A stretch of 64,000 bases of DNA, taken from Climacteris rufus (lineage: Eukaryota > Chordata > Aves > Passeriformes > Climacteridae). Positions 50,101-62,100 of this stretch are shown here, piece by piece (within the stretch, counting starts at the first letter, position 1; each line of letters begins with the position of its first letter). The position numbers and the translations under genes are program-made. The notes under the pieces were generated by a model. It was not told the DNA's origin. It saw nothing but the letters and a program-made list of their open reading frames with translations, and made no database searches. The stretch covers positions 141,737-205,736 of the forward strand of contig VZRZ01004634.1 in assembly GCA_013398175.1 (NCBI GenBank), in the 5' to 3' direction.

Positions 50101-53100
50101 CTGAGGAGAGTGGTGGAGCTGCTGGAGCAGGGTGTGTGGATGGCATAACTCCCAGGTGATGGATAAGGGGTATTGAACAGGACTTATTTTTTGTCCTTTT
50201 TTCCAGTTGAAATGCTGGCTCTGTGGGACAGCTCAGCTTTAGTCAGTTGGGATAAGGTGGGATATGACTTGTGAAACCTGAACTGGTGCAAAAACATCAC
50301 TTGTTTTGCAGTTCAGCTTTTGGAAAACTGGATTATGTCTGGTGCATTCTTACAGATTAGGAATAAAACTCAAGCCTGCCGGCTCAGAAGGTCAAACTTG
50401 CAAGGTGATTGAGAGCAGCAAAGCAGTCTCTGGCCTGTCTTTTGGGTATTTGAATATTTTATCTCCATTAGTGGCCCAGAGCACACAGGAAAAGCACAGT
50501 GGAGGTGATTGAATGGGATTGAGAAGATGGCAGGGGAAAAGGGCACAAAATCTAAGACTCTCTGTTAAATGAGAAACATTGGAGGTAATTAGATTTTTAA
50601 TTCTCTGAGCTTCTAAAATACCATGTCCATGTAGAGACCGGGTGCCAGGGCGGAATTTAAGACAGTTGGTGTGTACAAATGTTAGTGAAATGATCCTATG
50701 CTTTCTCACCTGCCTCAAGCTCGGTGTCCAAGGGATGGGACTGGAGGCACCTTCGCAGGTGACTGTGTTGGTTTTGTCCTGTCATTAGAAAACGCCAATT
50801 TAAAAGGAAAAAAAAAAAAAAAGCTGTGGGTGAGCTGTACAAGGGAGCTGCAGAGGGTGTGTAACAACACCTGATCCCTGTTTTGAGTCAGGATTGTTCA
50901 CAAAACACCTGAACACCTACAGTGGGTTCAGCGTGCATTAAAACTCCCCTTTAACTATGAGCTTTTCCCAAAGAGAATGGTTATTTTGCAGACATTTGCT
51001 TTGCAGCACTTGCATGTAAAACAGCTTGGGAAAAAAAAAGGGCAAGTGATTAAAATTCATATGTGACATCCTCTAGTTTTTACAGTGACCAGCTCTTTAG
51101 AAACTCCCCGCACACCCAGTGTGAGACTGAACACACTCTGTTCACTGGAACAATGTTGTTTCAAACAAAATAAGCAGCATGGGGTTAATTTGCTCCAAGT
51201 GCTGGTGCTGGAGCTGGTGGAGTCAAGCGCTGGGATGGTGGAAAGATGGATCTTTTAGTGATTGTTAATGGGTGTGGACTTGGAAGCAATGAGTGCCTTG
51301 GGACACAGATTGTCACAGGGCAGCGTGGGCACCTCATCCTCTGCTCACAGCTCCATCCTGGTGAGGTGCAGGCGGTGTTGGTGCCTTTCACACCTCTGGG
51401 GGCTGCAGAAGGTGTTTTCCCTCCTGGAAGCAGTCAGAAAGCTGTGCCACGGTCACACAGAGAGCCAGCACAGCCACCGGTCCCCTGGCTGGCTGCTTCT
51501 TGCTTTTCTCACAGAGGAACAAAAGATCCCTTGTGTGCCCAGATCCCGGCTCTGATTTCCGTGTGTGTCATCGCTCTGGGCAGGAGCCTGGAGTCTGGCA
51601 AAAACTCCCCTTGGGACCTGCATTTCTGCTGCAGTTGGGATGACTGACCTGCAGCTTTCCATACAGGAGCAGGGCTTGTTTCTCACTTCTCTGTGCTGGG
51701 CACTGCCGAGGCCTGTGGTGGTGCATTCTCCCCCCTTTCCAGGCTGCACTGTGATATGAGCACCGCTCCTTAGGCCTCAGCCTTGAGAAACAACACCTGG
51801 GCTTAGCCTCCCCTGGAGCTTATCACAAACACTGTCTGCTCCCAGGAACTGCTGCTGTCTAACAAGCTCCTGTTTTCCTCATGAGCAGCCTTGGAAACTT
51901 GTTTTTCTTCCAGGAATGGCATAAACATTCCTGTTCTCACACTTCCAAAGAAAGTGCCGACCCAACCTGTGGCCAGGATGGAACATTGTTATGACTGAAG
52001 CCCACTCTCTTGTGTCCCTGTAAACAGTGCTCCAAAGTGAGAGCCTTGGAGCTCTCCTGGGGCACAGGGGCTGTGAGCAGAACCTCCTCTGAGTGGGGCT
52101 GCTCAGGGCCAGCGACCCTCGTACTTTCTGTGCTCAGAGGATCCCTGAACAGCGACGAGTCCTGGTCTGATCCCCTCACTCCTCGAGGCCTGATCCTTCA
52201 CCCATCAGGAGATGGAAAGGCATCCGGAGTGAGTATTTCACTGACCTCTGAGGGGGATTTTTCACAGGTGCCTTGCACAGACTCTCCTGTCTGGGTGCAT
52301 AAATGTGTGCATATGCTATAGCAAATCTGGGAGGAATACTGCTTTTTTTTTTAGGTGTTTAAGTGCCTTAAGATATCTTAGTAAGTTAGGTCTGTAAGTA
52401 AAGTTAAGTTATGGTTATAAACTAAGTACTGTTAAGTGTTGTTCTTTTGTTAAGTTGCTAGGTTTGGCTTTGAAGTCTTAGGTTAAATGCTGTTAATCTG
52501 TTAGATTGTGAAGTTAGAAGTCAAGTTAGGTATAAGTTAAGTTGTTTCTTTGATTAAGTTGTTAGGCTTGAGGTATAAGTTAAGTTATTGTTAAGTTTGA
52601 GTGCTGTTAAGCTTTCAGGCTGCATTCATTTTTATCCTTGCTCTCAGTATTCACACACCACCTAGATAGTCCTCAGTTCATTTCTGTTTTGGTTGCCCGT
52701 ATTTTGTTTAGTTTGTTGTTACTTGCTGGGTTTTTTTTCTTTCCCTTGGTGTGCTTTAATTTTCCTGAAAGTAGTAGGATGAATCTTGACAATGAACTTT
52801 GTCGTGCCCTTGCTTAATATTAAATCTTTTGCTCATATCTTTGCTGGTGTTTTTTTTTAAGCGATTTCAAACACTCATTCGTAAGAATTTCGCGTAGCCA
52901 GCAGGATGGCAAGAAATATCACTAACTACCACTAAGGCCACATGTCCAGTCCTGCGTCCAGTTTTGACCCCTCACTTCAGGGAAGACGTGGAGGGGCTGG
53001 AGCGTGTCCCGGGCAGGGAATGGGGCTGGGGAAGGGGCTGGAGCCCCAGGAGCGGCTGAGGGAGCTGGGAAAGGGGCTCAGCCTGGAGCAAAGGAGGCTC

Positions 53101-56100
53101 AGGGGGCCCTGCTGGCTCTGCACAGCTCCTGACAGGAGGGGCAGCCAGGGGGGTCAGGCTCTGCTCCCAGGGAACAGCGACAGGAGGAGGGAGAGGCTCA
53201 GGTTGGACCGAGGAGGAATTTTTCGTGGAAAAATGGGATTCAGGAGAAATTTTTCCATGGAAAGGGTGGTCAGGCTTTAGCAGGAGCTGCCCAGGGAGGT
53301 TTGGAGTCCCCATCCCTGGAGGTGTCCAAGGAAGGCCTGGCCGTGGCACTCAGTGCTCTGGGCTGGGTGTCAAGGTGGGGATCAGGCACAGCTTGGACTT
53401 GATGGTCTGGGAGGGCTTTTTCAACCATAAAGATTCCATGATTCATGCCCTGACCCATGCCCCTCTCTGTAAATGTGACCCATTAATTGTTGCCAGCTCC
53501 ATGGAGGTGACCAAAGTTCAGATGGTGACAGTGCAACACCACCTTCCCCTTCCCGGCCTTTAGGAGCTTTAGTTATACTTTTAGTTAGATATTTCCCTTC
53601 TTGTCTGCAGCTCCATTTTCTGCTTCCCAGCTCGACTTGTCAGTGTGGTTACCATGTTTTGCTGTGAGGCTGAGCTGAGTCTATTAGGAAAATCACTGCA
53701 GTGGGTGTATTTGTGTGACTTTTCTGTCTCTGGCTCCTATCTTTTCCTTTATACCAGCTGGGTTCAATCTGGGCACAGGCCAGGGGTTGTTAGTCCAAGT
53801 AAAGTTTCTTAATGCATTTTTAATTTTTTTTTTTTTAAATACAAATCATATACTATACTTTATAAAATTGAACAGCACTAGGTGAGAGATGCATGTGGTA
53901 TGAATAGCACTGCTGTGGGCAATGAAGCAGAACAACGGGCGCTCCAAAGGCTGTCAAACATCTTTCAAAAGCAGGGAGTGGGTAATAGAGGTGATCTTTG
54001 CTCAAATGATAAATCAAGTATCAAAGGTGTTGTCAACCCTTTGCTGAATATTCTGTGTGTTTTCCATTTAGCACCTCTGGCTCTTGCTGTGGTAGGAACA
54101 TTTTCTCACTTGTGTGGGCCTCTGAAGTGGTGTGACATGGCAGCAGCCCATGTCAGGCAATAAACACCAAGCAAGTCCAGTGTTAGATCTCACCGTGGCA
54201 GACATCTCAGGTAATGAAGGACTTGTGAAAACCTCCTGAGAAGTGCATGGGCTGGGTCAAGTGCTAGGGACATTATTCTCTGGTGCATCTATCAGGCTGA
54301 TGCTTTCCCAGATCCATCCCTGCAAATGTGTTCCATGCGGCCATGCAAAAGTATCTTGGATCTTCTGCAACTCTGCTGAATCAGAATTGCAGAACACTGT
54401 AGTGTCATGCCAGGAGCATGAAGGGGCTCTGCAGACCTTACCTGGCCCTTGCAGTGCCAGTGGGAAGGCAATTGTTCTCAAAACCTGTTGGTTAGACTGG
54501 ACTTTCCTCCCTGCCAGCATTAGGATCTCCTTACAGTGCTGTTGATAGTTCTTGCAGAAGAAACAAAAAAAAGAAATGCAGGAGTGATTTGATGGATGAG
54601 TTCAGCCCCTGTGTATCTAGTCTGAACTGCAGCTCATTGAGTGCCAGATAACCCCAGGTGTCTGCAATTCAAACCAACTTCAGCATCTCTTGTGAGACTC
54701 CTAAATTATGTAGAAACAGGGTGTCTCCTCTGTTCAGCCCTGCTGCCACATGCTGTCACCAAGTGCTCAAGCACTTGGACTGCAGACAGGTAACTCTATT
54801 CAGTAGTGGCTTTTCATTTTTATTGAAAGTTAGTGCATCCAGGTTTGCACTGCACAGTCAAAATCACTGCTCCCTGCAGCCACAGGGGAAATATCAGTGT
54901 CCTGCAGAGGTACAGGTGCCACTGGGCTGCCTGAGGTGACTGCTGCTCTATTTCTGCTGTGGGGGGCAATGCTAGAGCTGGAAAAGAGCAGAAATGGCAG
55001 CAGCAACCCTGCACACAAGCAAATAGAGTCAGGGAGGGGTATGGGCACGGTGGGGGATGTCCTTTCATGGCACTTCAAATTTCGAGCTTTTACAGGAGGA
55101 TTTAAAGCTGTACAAAGAGAGAGTGGATAGGAGTTAAAAGAGAGATTAACCCCCGACAGAGACGCAAGAGGAATCAGACAGGCACAGTAAATAAGGCTGA
55201 ATCCTGTGTTATATTAAAGGCAGAGAAGGCTTTAGTCTGCTGGTGAGTGAGTCTGGGTCAGGGGCTTGCAGGGAGCTGTGGGGCTGAGCTGTGCTGCAGC
55301 TCACCAGGGCTGTGCAGCAGCCACCATCCCAAAACTAAAGCTCTGGTCTAGAGAGGGGGTCAAAAGAAAAAACACTTAAGAGCCTTGAACTGGGAAAGGT
55401 GCAAAACTGAGGGGGTTCTTCTGCTTAGAGGTAGTGGAGTAGGGAATAGGGAACAAGGTGTTGCAGGAGCTGTCCCATAGGCATACTGGTGTTGGTGTTA
55501 GACCTCAGGGCTTGCTTTGCTTCTCCAGAGGTGATAGATGCAAAAATATGAAACAGGAGACACTCCAGATAATGTTTCCCAGGAGCTGGAGGAGAGACCC
55601 TTTGGTGTTGCTTGGTATGGGAGAGGACAGAGATGTTCCAGGGATAAGTGACCATCTAATGAACTTTTTTCAAACTTGTTTTTTTAATGTAATTTTTTTC
55701 TTTTTGGCAGTTTAGAACGTGCTATTTGCTAGCAGATTTAATAATGAATGAGACACCCCTTATAGAAAAATCATAAATACTCATAATGGGACAGAACTGA
55801 CATGGGAGAGCTTAAGGCAGAGAAAGGTCAGTGCCTGACTGAGAGTAATGGTTGTGTGTGTGTGAAATATCACAGACTGGGAAGGAGGAATAATAACCTG
55901 CATCAAACTTATAATCACTGCTGCGATGCAGGAGAACTGTTGGATCTCTGAGGGGAGAGAGCTGTAACACCAAGTATCATTAGACATTCAAAAATGTGTT
56001 TATGAGCAGCATAATTACTGCTGAGCAATCAGAGTACAAACACTTGTGATTGGCCTTGCCCACGTCCCAGTCACTGTTTGCCATCCCCCATGCTCAGTGA

Positions 56101-59100
56101 ATTTCTGGAGGTCTCAGGATGGAGAACCCAGAGTGAGGTTTGCAAAAACATCTTTCTGGGGTTTTCCTGATGTGCACTGACTACGATTGATCAGATGGTA
56201 GTGTGAGAATTTTCCAAGGAGCAGTGGCTTAGGATGGTGGGGATGATGAAGTCTGCCATAAGGACCTTCCTTCTGGTGGGTGGAAGGGTGGAAGAACAAC
56301 TGATTTGTCCTCCTCACGTTCCAAAGCTGATCTGTTGGCGCGGCATCCCAAGTTTCTTTCCTGATGCTTTTTGGGAGGACGCAGTCCCAAGCCTCCTCCT
56401 TCCTCTGCAATGCTCCAGCAGCTTGCAGGTGGCCTGGGACAGAGCCAGGGATGCTCTGTGGTGTGATCCCAGCCCAGAAAAAAGAGCATCAGGGTGCCAG
56501 AGCACTAAGAAAACTGGCCGGGTGCGTGTTTTGCTCTCGTTAGGAACAACACACAAAAGAATTGCTGACCTCGTTTCCATGAGGCCGAGGAGCTTGTGTT
56601 CCTCCCCACCGGGGTGTGCAAGGCATAAATCCTGGGAGAAGGTCATCCTGCCTGCCTGCCTGCCTGCAGGAGCGGCTGGAAAGACTGGAGACAGCTCAGC
56701 ATTTTGGAAACTTGGAGCTGTGAGGATTTTCCTTGCTGTTGGGGGGGCGTTTGCAGCCAGCTGCACAGCGCATCATGGGGAGAAGGAGCATTGCCAAGCC
56801 AGAGGACACAGCTGCAGTGCTGGGACATGGTGTGGAAGCTCTGGCCACTGCAGGGACACCGTGACCTGCTCCCTGGTGTTGGTCTTGGTGCTGGACACGT
56901 CGGGTGGACGCGTGTCACAGAGCGCGGTGCCGGGGGCTCAGCGCTGCCCCTTGCCTGCTCACCAGGCATCCTGCTGCCTGCTCCTTCTCCCCACTCAGGG
57001 CCAAACCCATGCTGTCAGGCTTTTCCCCAGCAACTGAGGAATTCAAATCCACCTTTTCTCTCTGGCTTCTGGCTAAAACCCAGGGGGGTGTGGGCAAATG
57101 AGCTCCAAAGCTGCGCGGGGCGGGCCCTGGGGCACACATCACCCCCAGTGCACCTTGGAATCATGGAATATGCTGGAACTGGAAGGGACCCATCAGGATC
57201 ATCCACTTCAACTCCCACCACTTGCACTCTTTGGAATCCAGCTCTTTGGTTGTGGCCAAAATGTTCTTTGGAGCTCTGATATGAGCGTAGGTTGTTGGTG
57301 AAAACAATATTATTNCTTCAACTCCCACCACTTGCACTCTTTGGAATCCAGCTCTTTGGTTGTGGCCAAAATGTTCTTTGGAGCTCTGATATGAGCGTAG
57401 GTTGTTGGTGAAAACAATATTATTTTCCCCCATTGGTATATGCCACTATATCAAAAGTTATCTCTATAAAAAAAGAAGTTATCTGTATTAAGTAAAGTTA
57501 TCTGTGGAAAAAAAAGGACAAAGAAAAAGTTGTGAAGGGTAATCCATGCCATTTATGAAAAACATGGTGTAAAAAACCACCCAGAGGAGTGCGCAGCACA
57601 TGACAATCTGTCCTTGGAGTGCTGCTGGATTCAGCAGCTGCAGCTTAAAACGTGTGTTTGCAGCTGATGTTTGATCATGCGAACACAAAACAAGTCCTTA
57701 AACATTCTTTGACTGGATGCTAAACATCTTCTTTGGTTTCTCTGAGGGAAAAGTGTAACTACCCCAGCGTCGTGGTTTTCTATTTGCCGTGACTGACAAT
57801 GCCAGGCCTGCTATTCTAAAAACTCAAATTACAGCCAACAGGTAAAAGAAGCTGCTACCACTCTTGGCAGTGATGTTGCTCCAAACTCCCGTTGTCCCAC
57901 TGAAATGGGAACAATTCCTGGTTTGGGAGACTGTTTCAGAGATGGCTTTTCTCTGTGCTATGATGCTGCAACACTTCACTTCCAGAGCCCCACCTCACCT
58001 TCTGTTTATTTGTTTGAACCCAGACTTGGACCATCTCAGTTCATCACCACTGTCATTAGAAGGATGCAAGCCAGTGGTAATTGAATTATTGCATTTTTTA
58101 TAATTCTGGCAACACAATGCAGTAGCTATGCTCATTCCTAGCCTTTGCAGCATTGTCAGTAGAGAAATGCATCGGGGCTTTTGTGGGTGTTCTCATCGTG
58201 GCCAGGCTCAGTTCAAACTGCAGTACTTAAAGGATTTTTAATCTTCAGATTGCTTTATGAACACTAATCCTCCAAGCAACCTGAAAGAAGTAGGTTAAAT
58301 ATGATTTCCATGGTGGAGAGACTTATTGACTCGTTCCACGACGCGGAGAATTAGTGTCAGATGTGGGATTAAAGCTGGAGTGACCCCTGACAATTATTCA
58401 CAGGGTCTGGCTCTGCCCTCTTTTATTCCAGATCCCTTTCCCTCTTGGAGAAGCTGTGTATTTAGTGCAACTGGTTTTGCTGCAGAGACCAAGATGAAGT
58501 TGTGCAGTTAAGCCGCTTGTGCCACTGGTGGTTTTCTGAAGGGGTGACTATGGAAACAAATCCTAGATGTTCTAGGTCCCTTCTCATGGGTTTAGATTAA
58601 TGCTTTAGAAAAAAAGCTGTCTTTGGAAAAATTCTGACTGGTGATGCATGTCTGAAGAACATTTGGGGAGTGTTTATCTTCAAATACTCCTGTTTTCTAG
58701 CAGTGATGATGAAGGCTGAGGGTATTGGATGTGAATATCTGCACTGAGGTGTCCCCTGTCCCTTCTTGACAGGCAGAGGAGTGGTGGGAACCAGCCTTGG
58801 GTTCAAACCCTTTTCTATTGCCATGGCTCCACCATCCACTTCCCTGTAGTGAGGATTTTCCAGGGATGTTCTTCCCTGTCTTAATTACATAAATTTGTGG
58901 GAAATTGTATATTACAGTGACTATTGTCATTCCCAGGGTGAGAAATGCACATGGAAACACTGAGCAGCGTCACGCCTCTGATTGTTCTGAGGCAGCTGGA
59001 GAGCTGTGTCCAGCTGGGTGGGCTTGAGCTGTGGATGTTTCTCCACACCTTTCCCAGGCTGTTTGGAGGCACCTCTGAGGGCAGCAGTATTCTCTGCATT

Positions 59101-62100
59101 GCTGCAGGTGAAGGACTGACTGCTTAAACAGACAGGGAAATATGTTCCCTTGATGTAAAGGCTGGTAATTAGCAGCCAGTGCTAATCAGAAAAGGAATCT
59201 GAAGTGCCCTTTCTCTTCGTAGACAACAGACTTTTTTTTTTTGCCTTGGGCAGCACCTTTAGATGTTGCCTGTAAAAATGTTATTTACTAGATTTTTAGA
59301 TTAGATACAAGGAAGGAATTCCTGGCTGTGAGTGGGATGAGGCTCTGGCACAGATTGCCCAGAGCAGCTGTGGCTGCCCCATCCCTGGAAGTGTTCCAGG
59401 GCAGACTGGATGGGGCTTGGAGCAACCTGGGATAGTGGAAGGTGTCCCTGCCCATGGCCTTTACTAGATGGCCTTTAAAGGTCCTTCCCAGCCCTAATGA
59501 TTCTAAGATTCCTTGATATTTTTCATGGGTTGTAGAAACACCAGTGTCTCCCTTCTTAGTTTTGCTGGGCTGGACACCACAGCCATCTCCTACTGTATGT
59601 GAGATGGCCAGGGGTGACAGTCTTGAAAAAGAGAGATGTGTTACCCACCTCCATAGCATCTCTGGAGGTGCTGCTGCCTCTTGCACTGAAGAAACAGCTC
59701 TGGATGTTGTTCTGGTTGGACTTCTGCTCCTTGATGGTTTGGTTTGCCTTTCTGGTGGGTGGGGGCTGCAGCTCAGACCGTGGTGTGAGTGTTCCCGGCT
59801 GAGCATCCTGTGGGATGTCACAGGGAGAAGAGCCCTGATGCACTTTGTAGCAGCATGGCAAGCTGTGGTGACAGCCCCAGGGTTCACAGGAGCCCCACCA
59901 GCCTCAGGAGGAGGTGTGACAGCATTGCTATGCTGCAGCAGAATTGGTATTCACCCATGACATTTCATTTTATCCAGGCTTTTTTCTCCATAATAATTTT
60001 CTTCTGTGCTGGCGCTGCCAAAATGAAATATATTTTAAGCATCCATGTTGCACATTGTGCCTGCTCAGTGGCCAAACATTTCAGTAACTTTTATTCCACG
60101 CTGAATACAAACACCTCCTGCCTGGTTTTAACCATTTCTGATGGCTGAGCATCCTGTTTGCTGCCAGCTGCTCTGTGGGGTTCATTGATCTTTCCCTGCT
60201 GGCACCAGCAGTTGGTTAACTTGTACAGTGAATAAGGGAAAGCCTCTGCAGGCTTTTATTCCTGAAGGCTTTTATTCCTGAAGGCTTTTATTCCTGAAGG
60301 CTTTTATTCCTGAAGTTGGAAAATAAATGTCTGAAAGTGCATTATCCATCAAAAAAAAAAAAAAACAACAACAGAAGAGACACCTTACTGCAGATGCAGG
60401 AGGTTGAGTGGTCTGCTAAAGACCAGCTTTCTATTTATTTTATGTTATCAATAGAAATCCAAAAGCTCTTTGTGCCATGGAGACCCCTGCAGCACATCAG
60501 CCATTAGGGCAAATTCTTGAGAAACTCTGGAAAAATGGGACCTGGCAGAGTGGCAGTAGTAGCAGTAAATTGTGCTGGCCACGGTTGTGTTGCTAGGCTC
60601 AGTGTCTTTTGGCAAATATCTGTTTTAAAAAGAGGTAAGCCAGAGGGAGGAATAAAGCACTCAGAGTGCCACTTAAAGGCACTTTGTGATGGGATCTGAA
60701 GCCCAGGGGAACTGTGGGGCTCTCCCAGGTGGGTTGGTCTCTGCCTTCTCCAGCCAGGCACATCCTGATGTGGAAATGTTATGAAAGAGGTCATAAATGG
60801 GTAACAAGAAGTTGTAATTGTGAATCTTAAGAATAAAAAAGGGTTACCAAACATTACCTTGCAGCAGTGCTGTCTGGATGCCAAGTAATGCATCTTTGTG
60901 ACATTTTGGCCCTGTTTAACTGAAGACTCACTCCCAGCCTGGTGGAGCTTTTATCTCCTGGCCTTAAGAGAAAAGTGGCAGGGAAATGTTATCTGAGATA
61001 TGCCACTTGGGCCACACCATGCAGAGAAGGGTGGGAAACTATAATTCTGAAGTAACTTTTAAGCAAGTGTAGCTCTAAGCCACACTAGCTTTGCCTTTGC
61101 AGGGGTTTTGGTTGTCACCTCTTTCTTCTGCTTCTCCCTCACCTCTGACCAAGGACAGCCTGTTCACCCACCCTTGCAGCCCGTGCCAAACCCTCTGTCT
61201 GCCCCTTCCTTGGCCCCTGACAGGAATTTTGTTGTATCCTGCTGTGTCCAGTGTGGGATGTTCACTGATGGAGCTCAGCAAGAGTCCATGAATCACAGAA
61301 TCATGGATTCATTAAGGATGGAAAAGGCCTCTGAGATCAAGTCCAGCGTGGTCCAGCACCACCACCACATTCACCATTAAACCAGGTCCTCAAGTGCCAC
61401 ATCCACACTTTGTTTTCAACACTTCCAGGGATGGGGACTCCACCATTTCCCAGCAGCCTGTGCTGGGGCTTGACAGCCCTTCCCATGAAGAAATTTTTCC
61501 AAATATCTAATCTAAACCTTCCCTGGCACAGCTTAAGGCCATTTCTTCTCATCCCTTCCCTTGTTACCTGGAAGGAGATGCTGACAACCCACCTCACCGA
61601 AGATGATCAAAACAAGGGTGAAACTTCCCACCTACTTCCCCCACGATAAATCACTGCCATCAGCTCTCCCAGAACTGCTGCTGTGGGTTTATCCAGCCTG
61701 TTCCTGGGCTTGGTGTTTAGTTTCCCTTCCTCTCCATGGAGCTGGCACTGGTTTTGCTCTGCTGGCTGCCTGTGCCCAGTGGCTGGTGCTGCAGGGAGAG
61801 GTTTGTGGCACACCTGTGGAAGTCCAAAGCTGTGAGGCTGGCACACTGGCAGCCCCGTGCCTGGACCCTGCCAGCTGGCCGTGGGACAGCCTCGGTGGCT
61901 TTGCCAAGGCCTGCCCAGGGCACAGCGCCGTGACTTAGCGAGGCCAGGCTGTCCCCACCTGGGATGAATCACCAGGAACACCGGCTCCAGGATGCTGGAT
62001 GCCTGGCTGAGGGTGTGCTCCGTTCACATCCTGTGTTTCTGCATTGCTGCCTGATAGCTGGGGTGGTTGGAGGTTCCTCTTGCCTTCCTGTTGGTTGGTG

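Noticed and set aside
56234..57037. 267-codon open frame in MYO5B intron 4
   Set aside because: No family resemblance and a composition typical of GC-rich intron. There is no splice or conservation support.
58740..58815. gggttcaaaccc, similar to a tRNA B box
   Set aside because: It is a simple palindrome. No cloverleaf can be drawn with the upstream sequence.
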